A stretch of DNA of 64,000 nucleotides from Flavobacteriaceae bacterium PS02336. Lineage in GTDB: Bacteria > Bacteroidota > Bacteroidia > Flavobacteriales > Flavobacteriaceae. Position numbers and translations under genes: made by a program. The DNA is taken from positions 186,001-250,000 of the forward strand of contig JASCOF010000006.1 of assembly GCA_029960065.1 (NCBI GenBank). The letters are read 5' to 3'. Below are positions 1 to 10,802 of the stretch, in pieces; within the stretch, counting starts at the first letter, position 1, and each line of letters starts with the position of its first letter. A model generated the notes under the pieces. It had not been told where the DNA came from. It saw only the letters and a list, made by a program, of their open reading frames with translations, and made no database searches.

Positions 1-948
1 CTCCTTCAGTTTCTGTATTTGCCAAGTTTTACCTTTATCTAAACTATAAAACAAATCATATTCTGTAAATGTTCCCTCTATATTCCCTATAAAACCACAT
101 ATTACCTTGTCATTACTCTGCAAACCTTGTACAATATTGTAACCACCAAATTCCTTTAAGATTTGTGAACTCTCTGATTTTACATCATAGCTTATTATAC
201 TAATTTTATTATTATCACTTTTATTATTTCCTGCAATAATAATTTTATCCTTACTTTGTTTTACAATATTTTCAGGCTCAATTAGCATTTCTACGTTTTT
301 AATCTTTTCTTTATAATATTGACGTAAACCAGTATGCCCATCTTTATTTCTTAAAATTGAAAATAATTTATTGTCTATAAAGAGAACATCATTCCCAAGA
401 TCAATCTGTATTTTTCCCCTTATCGTTAAATTTCTATCAAATTTTGTCACTACGGGGCCTTTCTCTGTTCCAATATATATATTCGATTTATCATCATATA
501 TCCCACCTATAACATCAAATTCTTTTTCAAATTCAATTTTATCTGTTAAAACATTAAATTTTACAATATAAACTTTTTTATTATAAAAATCATTAGATGC
601 TATGTATACAGCATTCTGAAACACTAAAACTCTATTAAAAAACTTTCTGTTTTCAATAGAAGTAATTCTTTTCCAATTTTTACCACCATCTATAGTTTTA
701 TAAATAATAGCTATATCTCTAGATTCAGGAAAAAAATTAGGGTCATTTAATTGTTGTTCTGTCTGCTCTTTCGATTCTGTAATATAATTAAAAGAATAAC
801 CCTGTTTCGGATTTGTAAAGTATATATACTCCGATTTTCCTTTCATTCCATTAAAATTAATGATTTCAACATTTAAATTGCTTTCGTTAAAATCTTTACA
901 TCCTATCGCTATTAGAATTACTAATAAGCACATTAATAGTTTTTTCAT
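1..948 (-). CDS. Lipoprotein with Asp-box (BNR-like) repeats, 3' end outside window
   Basis: Seen: an open frame of 316 codons running off the left edge, starting at the ATG at 948. The N-terminus MKKLLMCLLVILIAIGCKDF is a lipoprotein signal with the lipobox Cys at residue 17. Two Asp-box motifs are visible, TIDGGKNW (about residue 83) and SLDKGKTW (about residue 303), as in sialidase/Ycf48-like beta-propellers. The start overlaps the stop of the giant Rhs gene in a TAATG arrangement, so the two are almost certainly translationally coupled. Inference: a gene coupled directly to an Rhs tip is in the classic immunity position, and a membrane-anchored propeller could protect against an exported toxin; a structural accessory role is equally possible. 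The C-terminus is not in the window. Sure of the CDS and lipoprotein nature, unsure of the role. Confidence 0.8.
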   Translation of the reverse strand, partial: MKKLLMCLLVILIAIGCKDFNESNLNVEIINFNGMKGKSEYIYFTNPKQGYSFNYITESKEQTEQQLNDPNFFPESRDIAIIYKTIDGGKNWKRITSIENRKFFNRVLVFQNAVYIASNDFYNKKVYIVKFNVLTDKIEFEKEFDVIGGIYDDKSNIYIGTEKGPVVTKFDRNLTIRGKIQIDLGNDVLFIDNKLFSILRNKDGHTGLRQYYKEKIKNVEMLIEPENIVKQSKDKIIIAGNNKSDNNKISIISYDVKSESSQILKEFGGYNIVQGLQSNDKVICGFIGNIEGTFTEYDLFYSLDKGKTWQIQKLKE

Positions 949-3900
949 TAATCAGTCTTTTTTTGTTCTTTACCTGGGATAAGTATTAATAATGGATTCA
1001 AAATCCTTTTAATTTCCTCTACAGGCACTCCTTCTTTCTTTGCTTTATTTTCCATCAAAGTTTGAATTGTGTCCATATTATCATAAGCATCACCCAAAAT
1101 ACGCAATAAATCTTTAGGTTTTTCCTTTATAAACTTACCCATCATATCTTTTACCTGACGCAATCCGTCTGCACTTGCTAAGTCTTTAACATCTGGTGTT
1201 AGCAATATTTTTGTCAAATCAACAGCTCCTAATGTGTACAATGGTACTTTCCCATTTTCATTCCAATATGCATCAACATGGGAATCAAAAGCGAAAGATC
1301 TAAATTTATCATTATTCAACTCGATAGTATTTGCATCTTTATATTTCTTTGGATCTAATCTATCTTCAATTGCCACTTGTAAATTCTTACGAGCCTCTTT
1401 TAACCAAGTCTTACCTGAACTCGACATCGTTTTGTTGGTTTCAGTTGTAAAACGATTAATATATTTGTGGCCGTATCCCATATAATAATCAGGCACAGGT
1501 TTACCTGGGTTTTGTCTCATAAAATCTCTTGCTCGCCAAGCATAATATCCCGTATTTCCAAGCAAATTCCTAAAGAAAGGAGTAGGATCCAATCCATCAG
1601 AATCAATAAAGACTATAGGGTTATTTAAACAGAAATTATACGATGAATAGTTTGGATATTTCTCCATCAAAGGATCTGTATTTAACCAAAGTGAAGTCTT
1701 AGCATCATAGTACCTAGCCCCATAATAACTCAAATTCGTCTCCCTATCCAACTCCTTCCCATTAAACAAATAAGGAGAAGAAAAACTAGAACTATGCTCC
1801 TCAAACAAAACCTCTCCAAAAGCGATATACTCAACGTGCTGGCTTATGCTTCCGTTTTTGGTTGTAATATACGAAGTACTTCCCAAATGATCAGGATGAA
1901 AATAGAAAATGTCATTTTCCGGCATTCCTGTTCCGGTAAAACCTTCTCCGCCTTTTACGGTAGTGGGTTCAACTGGTGGTCCAAATTGTACTGGCGGTCC
2001 AGGCACATCTCCCGGTGCATTAAAAATTGGGTTTCTCGGCCAGCCTTCCGGCGGTTCTTGGTTTTCTTCTACCGGTTTTATGACTTCACTTGGGTACGGA
2101 TCACCTGTAAATTCTGGTGTTGCATAAATTCCCTGCTGTGTTGGCGGGCCTGGCGGTAATCCTAAGCTTTTTACATAAGTGTCCAATGCTTTTTGCTGTT
2201 CTGCGGTAAGTTTACCGTAATTTACACCTCCGGCTGTTATTTTTAAAGGCTGTGCAAAAGCTCCATTACCCAGTTTACTCACAATACGTCCTGCTCCTTC
2301 AAAATAATGTTTGGTAAACTTCCCTTTGCTAATCACAAAATACGGAGAAACATAACCCGTGTAATCATCGGTATGTACAATGGTTGCTGCAGTTTCACCG
2401 TTTATGGCTACATTCTGCGAATCGCCTGAGCTTTTAATCACTCGTTCGCCATTTGCATCATACGTATATTGGTGAATTCTGCCGCCATCATTAATTCCCA
2501 TTAAACGGTTTTCTTCGTCCCAAGTCATTTTTCTGAAGCTTTTTTCTTCGGTGTAACTTGTTGGGTTTCCATTTCCGTCGTAAACGTATTGTCTTGGTTC
2601 TGCTTTTCCTGTCTCGGCAATTTTATTCGGTGCGTTAGGATGCAGTTCGTTATCGTAATTATAATCTAAAACATAGCCTTTCTGCTCATTGTTTACCATA
2701 TGCACCAAGTCTTTTTTGGTAATGTTGTGCATTTTGTTATAGCTCATATTCAGCTCATAACTCGCCTTTGTAAACTCGCCTTGATACGTCGCTTTTGCCG
2801 ATTTTAATCTGTAAAAATCATCGTACTGATATTCGTGAGCCGAAGTTCCTCCTAAAGTATTATTAACAATCGGCGCGGTATTTTTTATGCTCAATACATT
2901 TCCGACCAAATCATAACCGTAGGCATTGTTCATGACTTGTCTTGTACCGCTTTTTACCTGCAATTGCTGTAATCTGCGCATAACAGGATCGTAAGTATAA
3001 TTGGTTTCGGTGTCGTTTCCGTATTTCAAATATTTACGCTGTTCAAATTCGTCATAACTCAATTGTTTGATGTAATCATACGTATGACTTTCTTTTTTAC
3101 CCTGCATGCTTTGTAAATTTCCTGCACGGTTATACATATATTCTACCACTTCTCCATCTGGATAGGTCATTTTCTGGATACGGTTCCAAGTATCATATTC
3201 GTACTGCGAAATATAAGTCTGTATATCTGTAGGCGTAATGCGCAGGGTTCGAATTTCTTTTTCGATTTCACCCAATTTTCCGTAGAAAAATTCCTGTCCG
3301 CCGCTCGCATCCTGTACAAACCATAATCTGCCTCGACGAGATGCTGTTCCATCTGATTTACCATAGTTATATTGCACATTATTCTGCGGGTTTTTAGGGT
3401 ATTTTATACTTTCTAAACGGTTGTAATTATACACATACTCTATCGCACCGCCGTTTGGCACGGTGTTTTTAATATCCTGTGTAATACGAGTGGTTAAGTT
3501 TCCTGCCAAATCATACTGCATGGTTGTTGTTCCTGCATCTGGATGCGTAAATTCTACGCGTCGTCCTAACCAGTCGTAACTGCTTTTGGTAATATGATCC
3601 ATCGCATCGGTTACTTTGATCATTTCTCCTAATGCGTTTGTTTCAAACTTGGTCAGTAAGTCGTTCTGCATACTCGCCAAATTCTGCCCTGTTGCATCGG
3701 TATAAGTCTGAGAAGTTTTGTTTAATGCGTCGGTTTGTGTGGTACGTAAAACAGCAACTCCATCATAATCTTCTATTGCAAAAACTGTTGTATTTGTACT
3801 TCCGTCTGGCAATGTTACTTTTACGGCACGACTTACCTCATCGTACTCTGTTTTAGTCGGCGTTACATTAGACACTGCTGTACTAAAATTATTGTCTATA

Positions 3901-6900
3901 GTTGTAGTCGTTGTTGGATAATAAGATGTTGTTGCTCTTCCTAATCCGTCATAAATTGTTTTTCCAGATATGATGTGAGCTTCCTGATCTGGACTTCCTG
4001 CCTGAGTAAATAAACTGGCTGTTTTTTTAACCTGCAAAGCTCTGCCTAAACCATCTGTATAAGTAAAAGTCTCAATGTCTTTATCAAACTCAGGATCATA
4101 ATTTTTGGTTTTCGCATACGGTACTTTGGCTTCAGGAAAATATTCGTACGCGATCGTGTACGGTTTTCCAGAAGCAATTTCGTAAGGTGCTTTAATGGTT
4201 GCCATACGACCTTTTCCGTCTATGGTATAAATTGTACTTTGATCGTTACGGTCGGTTGTTTTTAAAGGTATACCGAAACGGTAATCGTATTCCATTTTAT
4301 TCTGATACCCAAAAGCGTCTTTTATTTCGGTCATGTATTGATGGTTTTCGGTATCAAATACATATTCTAATGTCATTCGCTGTGCTTTATGATTTGACGG
4401 ACCTGTAATTTTCTGCAGGTTTCCGTAAGTATCATAAGCAATATCAGTAATCGCAATCTTATCTGCTGCAGCGTAATTTTTAATCTGGGTTACTTCTGCC
4501 GTTGTAGTATTGATTGTGGTTGCCCTTTTTCGTTTTAATCCTTCTGTTGTAAATACTTCCAATTGTTTTGGAATACCGCCGTAATAAGGCGTTGTGCTTT
4601 CGTAATAGCTTATTTTTGCTGTTACTTTATCATCGGCAGAACCGTTTCCTAAATCTATGTACTGAATAATATTTCCGTTGGCATCATAAGTATTAAAAGT
4701 ATTCGTTTCTAAGTACTCACTTCCTCCTTCATATACTTTTTGATTCGTGTGAATTAATCCAACAAAAATTCTTTTAGCATCGCATGAAGGCAGATTCAGC
4801 TCCGAAACCGAAACAGTTGCCTGCGAAGCCACATCAACAAAACTATATTCGTTTTCAGACTCCTGACGCATTTTTCCGTTTTTGTCTAAAGTATAACTGT
4901 GTTTTAAAAGGCTTTTTCTAAAATAATCCTGATTGTAAAATTCCTGAACAGTCGTCATAAAAACCGAATTATCTGCTGCATCAATCTGCTCCTGAGTTAC
5001 TTTTCCGAATCCGTAAAACTCTCTTTCACGACGATCCTGATAACCGTCTTCGTATCTGAATTTTGCAATAGAGTGATCAATTCCGTCGCCCGTATGTCCG
5101 TCAAAAACATCAACCGACTGTAAAACCCATTTCGCTGACGGATTTTCGTAACTTGGTTTCAACAGTTCATAATCTACTGTATAACTATTTCCTGCACCGT
5201 TTTTAACGCTTTTTAGTTTATTGGTTCTTTTGATATTAGAAAGCTGTGCTGTCAGATGGCCATCATCTTTAGAAACGATATAATCCAGGTTTCCATCACC
5301 ATCGATATCGGTAAAAGTTCCTTCAGAACGATTCGTACTCCAACCTTTACTTCCTCCAATCGTTGGCGTAATACGCAATAACCAAGCAATTATATCAATA
5401 GAAACATTGGCATTTATTCCGTAACTCACCCCTTTATTTTGACTCATTTCTGGAAATCTCGGATATACCACCGGCGCATCAAACGAATTTCCTAAGTTTA
5501 AAGAGACATACATGGTACTTCCTACATAACGAATTTTATCTGCAAGTCCGTCTCCATTTATATCCATAAAAGACTCATCACTGTCTGATTGTGATCTGGC
5601 ATAATTTGCTCCTCCCGAAATAGAACCTTGTTTAATACTAAATCCTAATCCTGCACTCCAATCCGTTGAATTTCCTTTGTTGATAGTATTTAAATTCCAT
5701 TTTTCAGCAGGTAAAAAACCATATCCTGTATTTAAATAGACATCGCCGTTTTCTGAAATTTTATCTGGAAGTCCATCACCATTAATATCACTGTGCACCA
5801 TTGTAGAACGGTCTTCACCTTTCCCCTGTGAAGCACTCACAGAAATGCTGTTTCCTCCTTTTTCAGCTTCTTTTGTTGCTGTTCCTTCAGAGGATTTCTC
5901 TTTCACATCCGATTTTGCAACTGTAACACTCAAAGAGTTTGAAGGTGCTCCGTGACTGTAACTTCCGCCAAAATTAGGTCCCTCAGAACTTGTTTTAGAA
6001 TGGCTGAAATTATCTCCAATATTAATTATCTCATCCGAAACTTTTCCTACTGGAGCAGTCAGCTGTATATTTCCTCCACGAATATAATCCGGGAAACGGT
6101 CTCCGTTGAAATCGCTCATCGTCTGCGTTACATACGAATCACCATCTATAGATTTGCTGTAACCAATGTTTGCCTGACCTGCCGAAACTCCCGCTGAAAT
6201 ACTTTTACTCTTGCTTTCGTTAATCATGTCAAGTGCAGTTGTACTGCCGCCTTGCAGATTTGGAAGAGAAAAATCGGTATAATCAGCAATATCGTCTTCA
6301 CCAAGTCTTGAAGCTCCTATAGTTTGTCCTTTAATGTAAATTCCTTCTTCTAAACCTTCCCATTTGTTTTTGGCGTAAGACGGATTTAAAGAAACAAAAT
6401 AGTTATTTGCTATTTCGTATCCTTTACCATCATAATTTTCAGGATCGGTATTGTTTAAATCCGGTTCTGTATTGTAAGCATCTGATTGTTTTAACTGATT
6501 TTGATCTATAGTATTCGAAGCCAGATTTCCGTTAATAACAAATCCGCCCCAATTTCTGTAATACAATCCAAGCGTTCTTTCGTCAGAATTTAAAAGGCTG
6601 TAAATACTAAAATCATCAGTAGTTTTGTTCCAAATTACATCATCGGTCAAGTCAGCAGGATCTTTTAAATCGGTTACCTGAACCTGAATATTTAACGCAT
6701 TTGCTTTTGGATAATTTTTGATAATGGTTATCGACTGCTGATTAGAAACCGTCATTTCCAACTGAATCGGTGCTCCTAGAACGGCATCTGGATAATTAAC
6801 CGAATTGTCAAATGTATTATTCAATAACACTAAAGTTCCAGCAGTAATTCGATAACGGTTACGGGCTAAAAGTACATTATTTTGTTTCGCCGAAATAATG

Positions 6901-9900
6901 ACGTCTCCATTGTAATTATTGATATTTCCAGGATACTGAAATGGAGTTGCCAATACTAAATCCTGCGGCAATATGCTTAATTTTACTTTTCCGCCATTAG
7001 TAGAAACTACTCCAGGCGTATTATAGTTTCCTTCTCTTTTATTGTATAATAAATGAGAGACTTCTATTGGAACTTCTTCTATGACTCCGCCCACATAAGC
7101 TGGAACTATCACCGTTGGGGCAAAAGAAATGGTCTGCCAATTGATGTTGGTTTCGGTCTGCAAAGAAAGACTGATCTGTGTTTCTGCCTCAAATGCGGGC
7201 AGACTTACAGAAGCCAGATTAAATGACGCTACTTCATTTGCTAGAAATGTCTTTTCAAAAACGACTACAGCTGGATTACTTTGATCTAAATAATTTTTAG
7301 TAACCACTAATTTAACGTGATCTGAGGTTACTGGCTTGTTTAAAGTCCCTTTGAGCACAACATTTCCAGCAGTCGAAACTACTTTTCCCGCCAGAGAACT
7401 GCTGAAGAAATCAGTACTTGCCTGATAAGATGCTAAAGAATAGCTATTAACATCTTTTAAAGAAGCAGGAACCGTAAAATCGCTTTCAGCCAGATTTCCA
7501 TTTAAATCCCTGTCATATTGTTTGGTCTGTAAATAGGTAATTACCGGATCCCAAGTAACAGCATCAAAATTTCCATCTTTTACAGAACTTACTCTAAAAT
7601 ACAATCGTTCTCCTTTTTCTACAGAAAGTGAGGTATTTTGTCTGTTTTTAAGATTATAATCGGTTGCTCCAATTGTTTCATTCCAAATCAGCTGGTTTCC
7701 TTTTTGAAAATACAAACGAACGCCGTCTGCTTTATCGTCACCAGCATTATTAACATATTCTGCGCGTGCTTTTATTCGCTCTGGAGTAGTTTCCTGAACT
7801 AATTGATATTGATGCGAAACAGAAATAATTCCTTTTACCGGCGCTTCCCACATACGAACTACATCATGCAATGGATTTTGTTTTTCTATCTCTTCTGCCG
7901 AAATCGTTGTGTAACCTGGAATAGTTACATTACCGCCTCCAAATACTGGAGAAGGAGTTCCTGTACTGCTGTTTCTAAAAGTCGGAATTCCGTTTTCCAG
8001 ACGATTGTAATAAACTTGTCCGTTACGAACAAAATCGGTCAGACCGTCGCCATTAAAATCCATAAAATAGACTTTGGTTTTATTGGTCGAACGTTGTTCA
8101 TCATAACCTATATTTCCATATTTCAAATTCAAATCGACACCCCAATTAAATGAAGTCGATTTAGAATATCCAACATCGCTGATATTAAGTGCCTGCAGTT
8201 CTCCAAAAGAATTTTGACCAGAAGCTGCTAAATTCTTTCTGTAATAAACACCGTTTTTTGTTTTAAAAACTTTATCAGGCAATCCGTCTCCATCCAAATC
8301 TTCTAAAATTACAGCCACATCAGATGATCCCCAGCTGTTACCTCCGTGACCTCCAACCGTAAATCCTTTTAAACTTCCTGCGTTTGTTGCTAAACCAATA
8401 CCAAGTCTGTAGCTTACTCCTTCTGTAGAACCTTCGGAACTGCTTACCAAAGAGTGTTTTCCAGAAAAAAGCAAATTGCTGAAAACAGGAATAGAACTAT
8501 TTTTCAAATTATCATTTGGAACGCTCCAATTCTGCTCTGGTCCAAACGGATTGTATTTTCCAGATGCATCACGAATATCATCAAAATAATCTAATGTGTT
8601 TGTGTAGAACAATTTGGATTCTGAATCGTATTCTGAAATGGACTCTAACAAAGTCTTTTTGAAAGCACCTTCTTTAAATTTCAATTCATAACTGCGAACT
8701 AAATCATTTTTGTAGCGAACTTCAATTTTTCGTAATAATTGATTGTTCAGCTGTTTAAAACCTAATCTGGCCGAAACCTGAACATCTGTACGGTTTGCTT
8801 CGCCAAGATCTGAGTTTTTAACGAAAGTAACACTGTAATTTCCTTTTTGCGATCCAAAACCTGCGTAATATACTTTTTTAAGATAGAGTTCGCCGTCGCG
8901 TTTGTCGTATTCGTACTCTACTGTATTTCCTTTTAAATCGACTTGAAGGCAAAGCGCCCAATGACCAATATTTCCGTTTGCATCCTGTAAAACACCATTT
9001 ACAGCAAGTCCAGATTGCGTTCCTCCGTAATAACTCGCCACTCCGCTTTTATCTTTTACAACCCAATAGTAATTTTTAGGAGATGATCCTTTACGGATAA
9101 TCTGCTGAAAAGCACTTTCTCGTCTTGGATAAAACTGTTTATCAGCAGTTCTGGCAATCCATTCAGCTCTATGTGAGTTCGGAATCAAAGCTTCTCCTGC
9201 AACAGCATAACTTTCTGTTTCATTAACTGCATCATATCTTGGTGCTCCCCAGCGTGTTTCGATACTTACTGCCGGAGCCGAAATATCCCAGCCCATTCCT
9301 GCCCAGCTGTGTCCGCCGTCACTGTCATACTGTAAGTTTAAAGACGGCTGCATGCCTCCTCGCCCATTCGGAATAACGATAGAAAAACCTGTACTCATGG
9401 TTCCTCTTCCGTTTGCTGAAGGCGGTGCAATAGATTGAATTCCTACTAACGGACTCGCCGCTTTTAAATCTTTAATGCTTGTTGGTGTGTAACCTGAAGT
9501 TTCAGGAGATTCGGGCATTTTGATAATCCCCGCAATAAAATCTGTAAAATGGGTTGTTTTGGCCTTGATGATTCCTTGTTTGATGTCAAGAGAATCTTTG
9601 GTTACCTCCTGCCAAAGACGTTTGTTCTCATCAAAATAAAACACATTGATGTCTTTTTCTGTATAACCTTCGGGAATTGTTTTTTTATCGTAAGGAAGTG
9701 AGAGTGTTACGGCTTTCTCAAAAATAGTTCCGTGCGGCAGTAAACGGAAACCTGCATTTACCGCGGTCACATTTACCATTGCCGAGTTTAATGGCGCAAT
9801 ATCAATTTTACGTAAACCGCTTACCGATACTTTTACATTATTTTTTAAAGCACCGGCAGGAAAAACGGCCAAGAAATCTTTATATTCTAAAGCATTGGCT

Positions 9901-10733
9901 GCTTCAAAATTGATGATTTTTGAAATACGTTCTTTTGCATTCTCGATTGGTCTGAAACTTTCCACTTTGGAAAATTGCTGTACTTCTATTTTTTCATTTA
10001 CAATAACTCCCGAAGCAGTTTCCTTTAAAACAGAGACAGATTCTCCTATCTTTTCAGCATCCAAAACCAATTCAAATTCCGGCTGGGTGACATCTACCGT
10101 AATTCCTGCAATGGTCATTTTTTTTAACTGAGAAGGAAAATTAGTCCCTTTGATATATAATTTATCCCCTGCTTTTAAAAGCGTAAAATTGGAATTCTGA
10201 TTTCCATTTTTATATACTATCCGTACATTTTTAATTTTATATCCATTTGCAGTTCCTTCTGGAGCTGTAAATAAAAGCACATTATCTCCTTTTCGTAATG
10301 ATTTTTCAGATAATAATTCAGACTGAGTAGTCCATGCTTTGTTATAAGACAAAAATTGTCCGCCAATACTAGGCTGGTTGTTTAAACTTCTGGAAATAGA
10401 TGCTGCTTGATCGTAACCGAATAATTCGTACTCTAAATAAGCATTCTCATTTTTTGCTGGCAGTTCATCTACTTTTAAATGAAAAACATTATCGTAGGCA
10501 TCATCAATATCCTCAGGATTATCAACCCCAATTATACCTTCTTTAATATCAGCCTCAAATAACTTTGTGGTTTTATTTTCATTTTTTAGAACAACCGTCG
10601 AATCAGAAACTAAAAGCGTTTTTTCTTCGACTGTGTTTTCAGAAAATAAAGAAGCTATTTTATATTCGCTAATATTAGCGGCAAACAAAAATGCTCCTGC
10701 TAAAAATACCAGTACTATAATTCTATTTTTCAT
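948..10733 (-). CDS. Giant exported SpvB/FG-GAP/Rhs protein with variable C-terminal tip (Tc BC-fusion type)
   Basis: A 3261-residue protein with a signal peptide (residues 1-19, ends FLFAA). Domains in order: an N-terminal region with beta-sandwich-like repeats (to about 430); an SpvB-like domain from about 440 (SANGRGTMSTGF, then GMGWDISAP); FG-GAP/VCBS calcium-type motifs DLDGDGLPD (about 814), DFNGDGLTD (894), DFNGDRFPD (1543), DINGDGLPD (1652), DINGDGLAD (1725) and DIDGDGNLD (1813); a TcdB-middle-like segment (about 1845-1920); many YD/Rhs repeats (about 2110-3000); a proline-rich linker (about 2858-2935); and the Rhs core (GARYYDAKTSLWLNTDPL, about 3000-3020). After NNPIVFIDSDGL follows a roughly 215-residue tip I cannot assign. 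Known: TcB-TcC/Rhs proteins form a hollow shell that holds a C-terminal effector. The core has DSDGL where DPxGL is usual. It is fourth in a five-gene minus-strand operon behind two barrels and a T9SS-sorted protein. Confidence 0.93.
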   Translation of the reverse strand: MKNRIIVLVFLAGAFLFAANISEYKIASLFSENTVEEKTLLVSDSTVVLKNENKTTKLFEADIKEGIIGVDNPEDIDDAYDNVFHLKVDELPAKNENAYLEYELFGYDQAASISRSLNNQPSIGGQFLSYNKAWTTQSELLSEKSLRKGDNVLLFTAPEGTANGYKIKNVRIVYKNGNQNSNFTLLKAGDKLYIKGTNFPSQLKKMTIAGITVDVTQPEFELVLDAEKIGESVSVLKETASGVIVNEKIEVQQFSKVESFRPIENAKERISKIINFEAANALEYKDFLAVFPAGALKNNVKVSVSGLRKIDIAPLNSAMVNVTAVNAGFRLLPHGTIFEKAVTLSLPYDKKTIPEGYTEKDINVFYFDENKRLWQEVTKDSLDIKQGIIKAKTTHFTDFIAGIIKMPESPETSGYTPTSIKDLKAASPLVGIQSIAPPSANGRGTMSTGFSIVIPNGRGGMQPSLNLQYDSDGGHSWAGMGWDISAPAVSIETRWGAPRYDAVNETESYAVAGEALIPNSHRAEWIARTADKQFYPRRESAFQQIIRKGSSPKNYYWVVKDKSGVASYYGGTQSGLAVNGVLQDANGNIGHWALCLQVDLKGNTVEYEYDKRDGELYLKKVYYAGFGSQKGNYSVTFVKNSDLGEANRTDVQVSARLGFKQLNNQLLRKIEVRYKNDLVRSYELKFKEGAFKKTLLESISEYDSESKLFYTNTLDYFDDIRDASGKYNPFGPEQNWSVPNDNLKNSSIPVFSNLLFSGKHSLVSSSEGSTEGVSYRLGIGLATNAGSLKGFTVGGHGGNSWGSSDVAVILEDLDGDGLPDKVFKTKNGVYYRKNLAASGQNSFGELQALNISDVGYSKSTSFNWGVDLNLKYGNIGYDEQRSTNKTKVYFMDFNGDGLTDFVRNGQVYYNRLENGIPTFRNSSTGTPSPVFGGGNVTIPGYTTISAEEIEKQNPLHDVVRMWEAPVKGIISVSHQYQLVQETTPERIKARAEYVNNAGDDKADGVRLYFQKGNQLIWNETIGATDYNLKNRQNTSLSVEKGERLYFRVSSVKDGNFDAVTWDPVITYLQTKQYDRDLNGNLAESDFTVPASLKDVNSYSLASYQASTDFFSSSLAGKVVSTAGNVVLKGTLNKPVTSDHVKLVVTKNYLDQSNPAVVVFEKTFLANEVASFNLASVSLPAFEAETQISLSLQTETNINWQTISFAPTVIVPAYVGGVIEEVPIEVSHLLYNKREGNYNTPGVVSTNGGKVKLSILPQDLVLATPFQYPGNINNYNGDVIISAKQNNVLLARNRYRITAGTLVLLNNTFDNSVNYPDAVLGAPIQLEMTVSNQQSITIIKNYPKANALNIQVQVTDLKDPADLTDDVIWNKTTDDFSIYSLLNSDERTLGLYYRNWGGFVINGNLASNTIDQNQLKQSDAYNTEPDLNNTDPENYDGKGYEIANNYFVSLNPSYAKNKWEGLEEGIYIKGQTIGASRLGEDDIADYTDFSLPNLQGGSTTALDMINESKSKSISAGVSAGQANIGYSKSIDGDSYVTQTMSDFNGDRFPDYIRGGNIQLTAPVGKVSDEIINIGDNFSHSKTSSEGPNFGGSYSHGAPSNSLSVTVAKSDVKEKSSEGTATKEAEKGGNSISVSASQGKGEDRSTMVHSDINGDGLPDKISENGDVYLNTGYGFLPAEKWNLNTINKGNSTDWSAGLGFSIKQGSISGGANYARSQSDSDESFMDINGDGLADKIRYVGSTMYVSLNLGNSFDAPVVYPRFPEMSQNKGVSYGINANVSIDIIAWLLRITPTIGGSKGWSTNRSEGTFTDIDGDGNLDYIVSKDDGHLTAQLSNIKRTNKLKSVKNGAGNSYTVDYELLKPSYENPSAKWVLQSVDVFDGHTGDGIDHSIAKFRYEDGYQDRREREFYGFGKVTQEQIDAADNSVFMTTVQEFYNQDYFRKSLLKHSYTLDKNGKMRQESENEYSFVDVASQATVSVSELNLPSCDAKRIFVGLIHTNQKVYEGGSEYLETNTFNTYDANGNIIQYIDLGNGSADDKVTAKISYYESTTPYYGGIPKQLEVFTTEGLKRKRATTINTTTAEVTQIKNYAAADKIAITDIAYDTYGNLQKITGPSNHKAQRMTLEYVFDTENHQYMTEIKDAFGYQNKMEYDYRFGIPLKTTDRNDQSTIYTIDGKGRMATIKAPYEIASGKPYTIAYEYFPEAKVPYAKTKNYDPEFDKDIETFTYTDGLGRALQVKKTASLFTQAGSPDQEAHIISGKTIYDGLGRATTSYYPTTTTTIDNNFSTAVSNVTPTKTEYDEVSRAVKVTLPDGSTNTTVFAIEDYDGVAVLRTTQTDALNKTSQTYTDATGQNLASMQNDLLTKFETNALGEMIKVTDAMDHITKSSYDWLGRRVEFTHPDAGTTTMQYDLAGNLTTRITQDIKNTVPNGGAIEYVYNYNRLESIKYPKNPQNNVQYNYGKSDGTASRRGRLWFVQDASGGQEFFYGKLGEIEKEIRTLRITPTDIQTYISQYEYDTWNRIQKMTYPDGEVVEYMYNRAGNLQSMQGKKESHTYDYIKQLSYDEFEQRKYLKYGNDTETNYTYDPVMRRLQQLQVKSGTRQVMNNAYGYDLVGNVLSIKNTAPIVNNTLGGTSAHEYQYDDFYRLKSAKATYQGEFTKASYELNMSYNKMHNITKKDLVHMVNNEQKGYVLDYNYDNELHPNAPNKIAETGKAEPRQYVYDGNGNPTSYTEEKSFRKMTWDEENRLMGINDGGRIHQYTYDANGERVIKSSGDSQNVAINGETAATIVHTDDYTGYVSPYFVISKGKFTKHYFEGAGRIVSKLGNGAFAQPLKITAGGVNYGKLTAEQQKALDTYVKSLGLPPGPPTQQGIYATPEFTGDPYPSEVIKPVEENQEPPEGWPRNPIFNAPGDVPGPPVQFGPPVEPTTVKGGEGFTGTGMPENDIFYFHPDHLGSTSYITTKNGSISQHVEYIAFGEVLFEEHSSSFSSPYLFNGKELDRETNLSYYGARYYDAKTSLWLNTDPLMEKYPNYSSYNFCLNNPIVFIDSDGLDPTPFFRNLLGNTGYYAWRARDFMRQNPGKPVPDYYMGYGHKYINRFTTETNKTMSSSGKTWLKEARKNLQVAIEDRLDPKKYKDANTIELNNDKFRSFAFDSHVDAYWNENGKVPLYTLGAVDLTKILLTPDVKDLASADGLRQVKDMMGKFIKEKPKDLLRILGDAYDNMDTIQTLMENKAKKEGVPVEEIKRILNPLLILIPGKEQKKTD

Positions 10734-10802
10734 AAGCAGATTAAATCGATTTGAGGCAATCGGTTTATATTATTGAATTGGACAAATACTTTCTTTGTCC
10801 AA

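Noticed and set aside
1909..2127. Plus-strand frames in the proline-rich part of the Rhs giant
   Set aside because: Antisense shadows of a GC-richer proline linker; no start signals or family match.
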